Part shown: positions 1 to 4,475 of the stretch, one piece after another
Layout of the letters: every line of letters begins with the position of its first letter
Numbering within the stretch: position 1 is the stretch's first letter
Source of the DNA: Rickettsiales bacterium
GTDB taxonomy: Bacteria; Pseudomonadota; Alphaproteobacteria; Rickettsiales; JALZUV01
Length of the DNA: 6,103 bases
NCBI GenBank assembly: GCA_023301245.1
Contig: JALZUV010000211.1
Span: 1 to 6,103 of the forward strand
Direction: 5' to 3'
Notes under the pieces: generated by a model
What the model was told of the DNA's origin: nothing
Databases searched by the model: none
The model's input: only the letters and a program-made list of their open reading frames with translations
Program-made: the position numbers and the translations under genes

Positions 1-657
1 TACAGCAACGAGGAAATTAATGCGGCCGCCAAAGAATTATTGGTAAAAAATAATTTGAATAATGCTTATTTTCGTCCTGTTGCATGGCGTGGGTCAGATA
101 CATTGGCAATTTCGGCGCAAGATTCGCGCATTCATGTGGCGATTGCTGCGTGGGAATGGCCAAGCTACTTTAGTGCCGAATTGCGCGAGAAAGGCTTGCG
201 TCTTTGCTGGTCAAAGTGGAAGCGCCCTTCGCCAGAATCGGCTCCTGTCCATGCGAAAGCGGCAGGTTTATATATGATTTGTACCCATGCGAAACATGCG
301 GCAGAAGCAGCGGGATATCATGATGCATTGATGCTGGATTATCGTGGTTATGTGGCGGAATTAACCGGCGCGAATATTTTCTTCATTAATGCTGCTGGCG
401 AAATTCATACGCCCATGGCCGATTGTTACTTAAACGGCATTACGCGCCGCACCGTTATTCAGTTGGCTCAAGACAAGGGCTATAGCGTAACTGAACGCCA
501 TATTATGCCTAGCGAGCTGAAAGATTTTACCGAGGTGTTCGTCACTGGCAGTGCGGCTGAAGTCACGCCGATTGGCGAAATTGATGGCGTTATGTACAAG
601 CCTGCCGCCATCACTCAAGACTTGAGCGACGCTTATATGGCGCTTGTGGGGGCGTAA
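1..657 (+). CDS. ilvE: Branched-chain amino acid aminotransferase, 3' part (5' end outside window)
   Basis: Class IV PLP-dependent aminotransferase that exchanges the amino group between Leu/Ile/Val and 2-oxoglutarate, the last step of branched-chain amino acid synthesis, in the cytoplasm. The reading frame is open from base 1, so about the first quarter to third of a roughly 290-residue enzyme is missing; 218 codons remain. Seen in the fragment: the 'AIAAWEWPSYF' stretch near residues 47-57, the probable PLP lysine K86 in 'HAKAAGLY' (codon at 256), the cofactor-binding 'VAELTGANIFF' with E120, 'NGITRRTV' near residues 145-152, and the C-terminal 'EVFVTGSAAEVTPI'. These are standard fold-type IV/IlvE signatures. 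A TTG at position 40 is not the start, because homologous-looking sequence continues upstream of it. The stop lies 2 bp before the next gene, which suggests co-transcription. D-amino-acid aminotransferase or aminodeoxychorismate lyase are less likely alternatives given the motif set. Confidence 0.9.
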   Translation, partial: YSNEEINAAAKELLVKNNLNNAYFRPVAWRGSDTLAISAQDSRIHVAIAAWEWPSYFSAELREKGLRLCWSKWKRPSPESAPVHAKAAGLYMICTHAKHAAEAAGYHDALMLDYRGYVAELTGANIFFINAAGEIHTPMADCYLNGITRRTVIQLAQDKGYSVTERHIMPSELKDFTEVFVTGSAAEVTPIGEIDGVMYKPAAITQDLSDAYMALVGA

Positions 658-659
658 AG

Positions 660-1103
660 ATGGCGAAGATTGTTGAAGTAAGCTCCCCTGCACAATTAAG
701 TGCAGTGACGGATTTGTTGGGCATTATGTATGTTGAGCAAAGCCGCGCAGGTTTGAGCGAGCAAATTGATGCAATGATGCAAGAAGGCTGGCAGTTTATT
801 GGCATTTTTGATGAGCATAACGCCTGCCAAGCAACAGTGATGTATTACGTGGGAACGCGGTTATTTTGTGGCAAATATTTGCAGCCTGAAAGTTTGTTTA
901 TTCACCCTGATGCAAGGCGTAAGGGCTATTCAAGTCTCCTATTCGATTGGCTGGAAAGCAAGGCGAATGAGCTGAAATGCGACCGCGTTTTTCTGCATAG
1001 TTTTGTCGAAAATGCGAATGGTCATAAGTTTTTCTACGCGCAAGGCTATAGCATTCGTGGCTTTGCCATTAATAAAATACTGACCGATAAATATAAAAGC
1101 TAG
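660..1103 (+). CDS. GNAT-family N-acetyltransferase
   Basis: A 147-residue single-domain GCN5-related acetyltransferase, expected to transfer an acetyl group from acetyl-CoA to an amine; the substrate cannot be told from sequence. The acetyl-CoA pyrophosphate-binding motif A is visible as 'LFIHPDARRKGYSSLLFDWL' (residues 79-98, with R86/R87, G89 and following residues as the R-x-x-G-x-S/A loop). Motif B is the 'ENANGHKFFYAQGYSIRGF' stretch (117-135), where N120 and the Y126/G129 'FY...GY' pattern are typical of the family. The length is normal for a lone GNAT domain. The ATG is 2 bp after the ilvE stop and a G-rich stretch just upstream (about 647-652) may act as ribosome binding site. It is probably the last gene of the ilvE transcript, because a promoter lies directly downstream. 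GNAT membership is clear; the target is unknown. Confidence 0.85.
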   Translation: MAKIVEVSSPAQLSAVTDLLGIMYVEQSRAGLSEQIDAMMQEGWQFIGIFDEHNACQATVMYYVGTRLFCGKYLQPESLFIHPDARRKGYSSLLFDWLESKANELKCDRVFLHSFVENANGHKFFYAQGYSIRGFAINKILTDKYKS

Positions 1104-1106
1104 CTA

Positions 1107-1135
1107 TTGCCAGTGCGGCTTTGGTTGATTATAAA
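1107..1135 (+). promoter_or_regulatory. Sigma70-type promoter upstream of atpC
   Basis: TTGCCA (1107-1112), a 17-bp spacer, then TATAAA (1130-1135). Each hexamer matches the housekeeping consensus at 5 of 6 positions and the spacing is ideal. Transcription would begin around 1142, giving a leader of about 18 nt that still contains the AGGAG (1147-1151) placed 8 nt before the atpC ATG. It starts 4 bp after the GNAT stop codon. No comparable promoter is seen before csrA, so this one may also drive the downstream csrA-fliP run. No experimental support is available. Confidence 0.55.
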
Positions 1136-1159
1136 CATCCTAAATTAGGAGAGCATTAA

Positions 1160-1420
1160 ATGGCTGATACATTGCAAGTAGAACTCGTTACCCCTGAAGA
1201 AATGTTATTTTCGGGCGAGGCAACTATGGTGGAAGCCCCTGGTGCTGAAGGCGATTTTGGCGTGCTGCCACAGCATGCGCCGCTCGTATCGCTCTTGCGT
1301 GAAGGTGCCGTGACCATCCACACAGCAGGCGCAGTTAAAGCGTTTAATGTGACCGGTGGAACAGCAGAAGTGAACGAAGCTGGCATTGTTATACTCGCAG
1401 AGAGTGCCGAAGCTCTATAG
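1160..1420 (+). CDS. atpC: F-type ATP synthase epsilon subunit, short form (beta-sandwich domain only)
   Basis: Epsilon subunit of the F1 rotor stalk, which links gamma to the c-ring. The 86 residues cover the N-terminal beta-sandwich: 'LQVELVTPEEMLFSGEA' (5-21), the hallmark 'GDFGVLPQHAPL' (31-42), and 'GGTAEVNEAGIVILAESAEAL' (66-86), which ends where the family's C-terminal helical hairpin would begin. E. coli epsilon is about 139 residues, so the inhibitory two-helix domain is absent. No reading frame after the stop restores it, so this is a naturally short form and not an obvious frameshift. Such short epsilons are known elsewhere (for example green sulfur bacteria), and many alphaproteobacteria use a separate zeta subunit for inhibition. 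The start is supported by AGGAG at 1147-1151. It is odd that atpD is not upstream: a GNAT gene is. Identity is firm; whether it serves the main ATP synthase is inferred. Confidence 0.88.
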   Translation: MADTLQVELVTPEEMLFSGEATMVEAPGAEGDFGVLPQHAPLVSLLREGAVTIHTAGAVKAFNVTGGTAEVNEAGIVILAESAEAL

Positions 1421-1442
1421 TCGCTTGCTTTTTAAGCAAAAA

Positions 1443-1460
1443 CCGCGTTAAATAATGCGG
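1443..1460 (+). promoter_or_regulatory. Small hairpin in the csrA leader
   Basis: CCGCGTT (1443-1449) can pair with AATGCGG (1454-1460) across a 4-nt loop, giving a 7-bp stem with one G-U pair. No T-run follows, so it is not an intrinsic terminator. It ends 8 nt before the AGGAG of csrA, a position where it could affect ribosome access or present the adjacent GGA to CsrA. The function is inferred. Confidence 0.3.
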
Positions 1461-1466
1461 TAGCAG

Positions 1467-1473
1467 ACAGGAG
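1467..1473 (+). promoter_or_regulatory. csrA ribosome binding site overlapping a CsrA-like motif
   Basis: ACAGGAG contains the Shine-Dalgarno AGGAG (1469-1473), 5 nt before the csrA ATG. It also resembles the known CsrA RNA-binding consensus (A-N-GGA, often ACARGGA). In E. coli, CsrA represses its own mRNA by binding at the Shine-Dalgarno, so autoregulation here is plausible but inferred from one short match. Confidence 0.4.
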
Positions 1474-1478
1474 TCATA

Positions 1479-1721
1479 ATGCTTTATTTATCTCGCAAAT
1501 TAGGCGAATCAATTGTCATAAACAATTCGATAGAACTTCAAGTGATTGAAGTTAAAGGAAAATCTGTTAAACTCGGATTTGTATTCCCCCCCGATGCTAG
1601 CGTGCTTCGCAAAGAGATTCACGATAAAATTTCAGCTGAAAATATGGCGGCATTTTCGAGCGATTCTGGTGGATTGGACGATTTATTATCGGCCATGAAG
1701 GGAAAACCCGATGGCGAATGA
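1479..1721 (+). CDS. csrA: Carbon storage regulator CsrA (RNA-binding translational regulator)
   Basis: CsrA/RsmA-family dimeric RNA-binding protein that controls translation and mRNA stability by binding GGA motifs near ribosome binding sites; it commonly regulates motility and carbon metabolism. The core is complete: 'MLYLSRKLGESIVI' at the N-terminus with L4 and R6, 'VIEVKGKSVKLGF' (22-34), and 'ASVLRKEIHDKI' (40-51), in which R44 matches the RNA-contacting arginine of E. coli CsrA. At 80 residues it is longer than E. coli CsrA (61). The extra tail (about 52-80) has a Gly/Asp-rich stretch followed by 'LDDLLSAMKGKPDGE' and is of unknown role. The ATG has AGGAG 5 nt upstream. The 3' end overlaps the next gene by 11 bp (stop 1719-1721, next ATG 1711), so it is part of the flagellar export operon and probably translationally coupled to it. 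Confidence 0.93.
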   Translation: MLYLSRKLGESIVINNSIELQVIEVKGKSVKLGFVFPPDASVLRKEIHDKISAENMAAFSSDSGGLDDLLSAMKGKPDGE

Positions 1722-2043
1722 TGGTGTTAATATCTTCGACCAAGAGCCAAAGAAGGGCTCAAAGCCAAAGCCGATAACCAAGGCAATTGCGCTAAAGCAT
1801 CAGCGCGGTGAAGGGGTTGCCCCGCATATTGTTGCGAGCGGTAAGGGTGCGGTAGCCAATCAAATTATTGAGCTGGCCTTTGCGAACGGTATCAAAGTGC
1901 GTGAAGATGCCGACTTGACCGAGTTGCTAACGAAATTGGATGTAGATACACCAATTCCACTTGAAGCGTACGCGGCGGTTGCTGAAATTCTCGCTTATGT
2001 CTATAAAGCTAATGCAGCTGCTATCCAACGAGGAGAGAAATAA
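1711..2043 (+). CDS. fhlB: FhlB-like stand-alone FlhB C-terminal (type III export switch) domain protein
   Basis: Belongs to the EscU/YscU/FlhB cytoplasmic-domain family but lacks the four membrane helices of full FlhB. The domain spans about residues 18-100: 'PITKAIALKHQRGEGVAPHIVASGKG' region (21-46), a helix with 'ANQIIELAFANGIKVRED' (49-66), and 'IPLEAYAAVAEILAYVYKA' (82-100), which matches the family's C-terminal helix. In FlhB the domain opens with the autocleaved N-P-T-H; the aligned residues here are K20-P21-I22-T23, so the cleaving asparagine is missing and no self-cleavage is expected. In full-length FlhB this domain switches export from rod/hook to filament substrates; stand-alone versions (FhlB/YlqH) can stand in for the FlhB C-domain in some bacteria. 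It overlaps csrA upstream and the next gene downstream (TAATG). A GGGAA at about 1700-1704 may be its ribosome binding site. The family is confident; the exact role is inferred. Confidence 0.85.
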   Translation: MANDGVNIFDQEPKKGSKPKPITKAIALKHQRGEGVAPHIVASGKGAVANQIIELAFANGIKVREDADLTELLTKLDVDTPIPLEAYAAVAEILAYVYKANAAAIQRGEK

Positions 2044-2405
2044 TGGATGTTCAAGGCCCGTCAGCACAAGAATTGATGACCCAGTTAGAAGAATTTATGC
2101 AGCGTTGCGAGAAAATGCTCGATGAAAATATTGAACCTGATTTGACAGGGATGGATAGCCAAGTGGAGAAACTCCAAGGCACAATCCACGAATTGAAATT
2201 TGATGAATTACAAAATTTGCAGCCATCTTTGCAAGGCTTAATGGATAAGCTAAAGCAATTAGAGGATAAGTTGCGTGCCCAGCGCGATAAGGTGAGAAGC
2301 AGCTTGCAAGATATTTCGAGCCAAAAGCAGGCGCATAGTGCTTACAGTAAAATGCAAGCCGTGCCCAGTGCACCTAATGGCGATGAGCCAAAGGGCGATA
2401 GCTAA
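2043..2405 (+). CDS. Small helical/coiled-coil protein of the flagellar operon (possible export chaperone)
   Basis: A 120-residue cytoplasmic-looking protein not recognised with certainty. It has no signal peptide or membrane segment. Residues 7-30 form a probable amphipathic helix, and residues about 36-95 have heptad-like spacing of Leu/Ile/Met within Glu/Lys/Gln-rich sequence ('LQPSLQGLMDKLKQLEDKL', 59-77), as in a coiled coil. The segment 'QKQAHSAYSKM' (94-104) precedes a Pro/Gly/Asp-rich, probably disordered tail. Size, helicity and position between the FhlB-like gene and fliO fit a FlgN/FliT-type chaperone or a FliJ-like helical export factor, but this is inference from context. The ATG overlaps the previous stop (TAATG) and is preceded by AGGAGAG (about 2031-2037), so translation is well supported. 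The next gene begins immediately after its stop codon. Confidence 0.65.
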   Translation: MDVQGPSAQELMTQLEEFMQRCEKMLDENIEPDLTGMDSQVEKLQGTIHELKFDELQNLQPSLQGLMDKLKQLEDKLRAQRDKVRSSLQDISSQKQAHSAYSKMQAVPSAPNGDEPKGDS

Positions 2406-2675
2406 ATGGAAGAAGTTGGCCTATTTCGCATCATTGCTTCTTTTGCGTTTGTAATTGGGCTTATTCTCGTATTTTCGTGGTTTTCAAAATATATACGCAA
2501 CAGCCGTTGGGTCGAAAAAGTACAAGGTGAGCGTCGCCTAAAAATGGTGGAGCAGCTATTTATTGATGCAAAACATAAGGTGGTTTTGGTCAAATGCGAT
2601 GAGGAGGAACATTTGCTTCTTATGGGTGATGGCCACGTTATTAGCGAAATTTCTAAAAAAGGAGCGAAGAAGTGA
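2406..2675 (+). CDS. fliO: Flagellar biosynthetic protein FliO
   Basis: Small inner-membrane protein that helps assemble the FliP ring of the flagellar type III export gate; it is not part of the finished gate. One membrane helix lies at about residues 7-28 ('FRIIASFAFVIGLILVFSWF'), followed by a cytoplasmic domain with the FliO pattern 'RRLKMVEQLFIDAKHKVVLV' (43-62) and 'EEHLLLMGDGHVISEI' (67-82), which corresponds to the family's 'L..V.s..ld.r.rlvlV....e.lLlG....' signature. At 89 residues it is shorter than Salmonella FliO (about 125), as is common in this family. The ATG directly follows the previous stop, with AAGGG at 2391-2395 as a distant ribosome binding site. Its TGA overlaps the GTG start of fliP, the classic fliO-fliP order, which strengthens the call. 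Confidence 0.85.
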   Translation: MEEVGLFRIIASFAFVIGLILVFSWFSKYIRNSRWVEKVQGERRLKMVEQLFIDAKHKVVLVKCDEEEHLLLMGDGHVISEISKKGAKK

Positions 2676-3427
2676 AACATTCTCTGAGCTTCTTGATTGC
2701 CTTATTATTGGGCATTATATTGCAGCCTGTAGCGGCGGAAGCGCAGTCTTTCTCGCTCGATATGAATGGCCTGCAAGATGGATTAGGCGGCGGATCAGCT
2801 GCGGCGCGGTTAATTCAGATTATCTTGATGGTAACGGTGCTAACCATGGCACCATCGATTCTGATTATGATGACCAGCTTTATACGTGTAGTGGTGGTGT
2901 TATCGTTCATGCGTTCGGCTTTAGGTACGCAAACCACACCGCCTAACCAAGTGATTATCAGTCTCGCACTTTTTATTACGGCTTTTGTGATGATGCCCAC
3001 CTTGCAGCAATCTTATGAAGAAGGTATTTTGCCGCTGATTGAAGAAAGAATTAGTGAACAAGAGGCGATTGAGCGCACTGCGCAGCCGTTTCGTTTATTC
3101 ATGCTGAAACATGTGCGCGATAAAGATTTATCGTTATTTTTAAATATGTCGCAAGATAACGAAATTGAATCGCCTGAACTAACGCCCTATCAAGTGCTCA
3201 TTCCTGCCTATATGATTAGCGAGCTAAAACGCGCCTTCGAAATAGGGTTCCTGCTATTTGTGCCCTTCTTAGTGATTGATATGTTAGTCGCCTCCACGCT
3301 GATGGCGATGGGTATGATGATGCTACCGCCAGTGTTAATATCCTTGCCCTTTAAGCTGATTTTCTTCGTGCTGATTGATGGCTGGTACATGTTGATTGGT
3401 AGCTTGGTAAGAAGTTACGGCTTATGA
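2672..3427 (+). CDS. fliP: Flagellar export-gate protein FliP
   Basis: Core polytopic subunit of the FliPQR flagellar protein-export gate in the inner membrane. The 251 residues are full length. A cleavable-type signal sequence (about 1-24, 'AAEAQS' at the probable cut) is followed by hydrophobic segments at about 46-66, 70-82, 93-110, 189-211 and 219-245. Family signatures are clear: 'MTSFIRVVVVLSFMRSALGT' (67-86) running into 'QTTPPNQV', 'PAYMISELKRAFEIGF' (178-193), and the methionine-rich gasket 'MGMMMLPP' (213-220) that seals the gate in Salmonella FliP. The start is GTG at 2672, chosen because AAGGAG (2659-2664) sits 7 nt upstream and the signal peptide would be lost with any later Met. 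The GTGA overlap with fliO and ATGA overlap with the next gene indicate translational coupling. fliQ and fliR do not follow here. Confidence 0.96.
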   Translation: MKHSLSFLIALLLGIILQPVAAEAQSFSLDMNGLQDGLGGGSAAARLIQIILMVTVLTMAPSILIMMTSFIRVVVVLSFMRSALGTQTTPPNQVIISLALFITAFVMMPTLQQSYEEGILPLIEERISEQEAIERTAQPFRLFMLKHVRDKDLSLFLNMSQDNEIESPELTPYQVLIPAYMISELKRAFEIGFLLFVPFLVIDMLVASTLMAMGMMMLPPVLISLPFKLIFFVLIDGWYMLIGSLVRSYGL

Positions 3428-3696
3428 CGATTTTACGTAATTTTATCATGTTCTTCGGTGGCATTATTATGATGGTATTAGCCTTTACCTTTGGCGCGAT
3501 TATCTTTGTGGTGCTGGCACTGATAGGCCTCGCCTTTTGGGGGTATTTTAAGCTGAATAAAAAGAACATTATCAATAATATCAACCAAATGGGCATGGGG
3601 CGCGAGCCCGAATCGTCCACCATTGACGGCGATTATGAAGTGGTCGATGCTGAGTTTGAAGTGCTAGAAGAAAAAGACCCATTAAAAAAAGACTAG
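3424..3696 (+). CDS. Small membrane protein with acidic C-terminal tail, coupled to fliP
   Basis: Not recognised as a named family. The 90 residues begin with a long hydrophobic stretch (about 7-42) rich in Phe, Ile, Met and Gly, long enough for two closely spaced membrane helices. A basic segment follows ('KLNKKN', 43-48), then a linker, and a strongly acidic tail whose 'DGDYEVVDAEFEVLEE' (68-83) repeats an aromatic-acidic-Val pattern before a lysine-rich end. The basic residues after the hydrophobic part suggest a cytoplasmic C-terminus. Its ATG overlaps the fliP stop (ATGA), so it is very likely translated from the flagellar transcript. A role in export-gate assembly or motility is inferred from position only; a general membrane protein riding in the operon is equally possible. 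Confidence 0.7.
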   Translation: MTILRNFIMFFGGIIMMVLAFTFGAIIFVVLALIGLAFWGYFKLNKKNIINNINQMGMGREPESSTIDGDYEVVDAEFEVLEEKDPLKKD

Positions 3697-3744
3697 CCGT
3701 CATAAAATTTTAATAATTCTGTGCGATACTAAACGCTATTACTT

Positions 3745-3770
3745 AACCATATTTTTTAAATCGGTTTTTT
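3745..3770 (+). terminator. Weak possible terminator after the flagellar operon
   Basis: AACC (3745-3748) pairs with GGTT (3763-3766), and inside them ATTT (3751-3754) can pair with AAAT (3758-3761); a run of six T (3765-3770) overlaps and follows the stem. The stem is AU-rich and interrupted, so stability is poor. It is the only terminator-like structure in the 145 bp between 3696 and 3842, where no gene is seen. Confidence 0.3.
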
Positions 3771-3841
3771 GACAGCGTCACATTTTTATAGGCATTTGCC
3801 CATTAATTTGGCACGTCTTAAAACCATAAATAATTTATATT

Positions 3842-4054
3842 ATGAAGGCTGGAATAATTTTCGGAGTTTTTTTAGTAATTATTGGCGCTTGCGGCATTTT
3901 TGATAGCATGTTTGAAATGGGATATTTCGCATCTATCGCGGAATCTACCAAAGAGTTTCTCTTTTCTTTGTTGTTATTAATAATCGGAGTCTTTTATATT
4001 CTGATTAATAATGACAAAATAAAGCCCACGGGCGCAATTAAACGCCCCTACTAG
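3842..4054 (+). CDS. Hypothetical 70-residue two-helix membrane protein
   Basis: Not recognised. Two hydrophobic segments are evident at about residues 3-20 ('AGIIFGVFLVIIGACGIF') and 39-56 ('FLFSLLLLIIGVFYILIN'), joined by a short polar loop ('AESTKE', 32-37) and ending in a basic tail ('IKPTGAIKRPY', 60-70). This reads as a small inner-membrane hairpin protein. The ATG is the first possible start after an in-frame TAA at 3827-3829. No Shine-Dalgarno sequence is visible, only AT-rich DNA, so it could be leaderless, weakly expressed or not a gene. The amino-acid composition is coherent for a membrane protein and the gene is followed by a strong hairpin, both of which favour it being real. Base composition is lower in G+C than the flagellar operon beside it, which may point to a different origin. 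Confidence 0.5.
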   Translation: MKAGIIFGVFLVIIGACGIFDSMFEMGYFASIAESTKEFLFSLLLLIIGVFYILINNDKIKPTGAIKRPY

Positions 4055-4062
4055 TATTTTTT

Positions 4063-4098
4063 AAAATGCATCATTCCCAGCAGGGTTTGATGCATTTT
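4063..4098. terminator. Bidirectional hairpin terminator between convergent genes
   Basis: AAAATGCATCA (4063-4073) and TGATGCATTTT (4088-4098) are perfect 11-bp inverted repeats. Inside them CCC (4076-4078) pairs with GGG (4083-4085) around an AGCA loop, separated from the outer stem by a TT/TT mismatch. On either strand the 3' arm ends in TTTT. It sits 9 bp after the 70-aa gene's stop and 18 bp after the folB stop on the other strand, where a shared terminator is expected. Confidence 0.7.
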
Positions 4099-4115
4099 GC
4101 ATTTCTGGGGTAATG

Positions 4116-4475
4116 CTAGCGGCTTTTTTGGTAGCTTAACGCCACGTTGGAGGCTTTTAGCGCTTGCGATTTATCGAGGGTTAGGGTGATGGTTTGGATC
4201 ATATCAAACCTATCAAGCGCGGCGCTGGCGAGAGAATCGACCAATCGTTCAATTAACTGCCATTCACCTGTGGCAGCGTGGGTTAGCAGGAAATTTTCTA
4301 GCTCGGCATAGTCGAGGGTCGATTGTAAATCATCCTCGCGGATAGCTTCGCTTGCTGTAATCGAAATTTCCACATTGGTTGGAAATTCACGTAATTTTTC
4401 GCGCTCCCATTCAAATACACCAAGTTTGGCTTGTAGCTTTAATTGGTTCAGTTGGATGGTGAAATTGAAGCTCAT
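4116..4475 (-). CDS. folB: Dihydroneopterin aldolase
   Basis: Folate-pathway enzyme that cleaves 7,8-dihydroneopterin to 6-hydroxymethyl-7,8-dihydropterin and glycolaldehyde (and often epimerises it to dihydromonapterin) in the cytoplasm. The 119 residues match the usual length. Visible signatures: 'LKLQAKLGVFEWERE' (12-26) with the 'GV..wER' motif, 'REDDLQSTLDYAELENFL' (46-63) with D48/D49 and the conserved Y56, 'WQLIERLVDSLA' (72-83) with the pterin-binding E76, and 'TLTLDKSQAL' (97-106) with the catalytic-type K102. All key residues are therefore present. The ATG overlaps the stop of the upstream reductase gene by 4 bp (ATGA), so the two are translationally coupled and probably share a pterin substrate pool. 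The 6-pyruvoyl-tetrahydropterin-like FolX (dihydroneopterin triphosphate epimerase) is the closest alternative, but the FolB motifs fit better. Confidence 0.9.
   Translation of the reverse strand: MSFNFTIQLNQLKLQAKLGVFEWEREKLREFPTNVEISITASEAIREDDLQSTLDYAELENFLLTHAATGEWQLIERLVDSLASAALDRFDMIQTITLTLDKSQALKASNVALSYQKSR

Noticed and set aside
40..42. TTG as a possible start codon for the aminotransferase
   Set aside because: The frame is open back to base 1, and a 205-residue product would lack the N-terminal domain of a roughly 290-residue family. The true start is outside the window.
1390..1395. TATACT near the end of atpC as a -10 element for csrA
   Set aside because: The hexamer is good, but no -35-like sequence is present at 16-18 bp upstream, so it is probably chance.
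1425..1439. TTGCTT-TTT-AAGCAA hairpin after atpC as an intrinsic terminator
   Set aside because: The stem is only 6 bp and AT-rich, and no T-run follows on the + strand; it does not support transcription ending before csrA.
2095..2373. Long open frame on the minus strand inside the coiled-coil gene, and similar antisense frames at 430-693, 2402-2680, 3351-3623
   Set aside because: They lie opposite well-supported genes, show no recognisable family pattern and no convincing ribosome binding site; they are shadows of the + strand coding sequence.
3769..3774. Perfect TTGACA as a -35 element for the 70-aa gene
   Set aside because: At 16-18 bp spacing the -10 positions read GGCATT, GCATTT or CATTTG, which are poor matches; the hexamer overlaps the T-run of a possible terminator.
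3808..3823. TTGGCACG resembling a sigma54 -24 element upstream of the 70-aa gene
   Set aside because: The required GC dinucleotide 10 bp after the GG is absent (AA is found), so the -12 half of the site is missing.
4024..4048. Overlapping GCCC/GGGC and GGGCG/CGCCC pairings as an attenuator-like switch
   Set aside because: The stems are short, lie inside the end of the 70-aa reading frame, and no regulated gene follows on that strand; the stronger hairpin at 4063-4098 explains termination.
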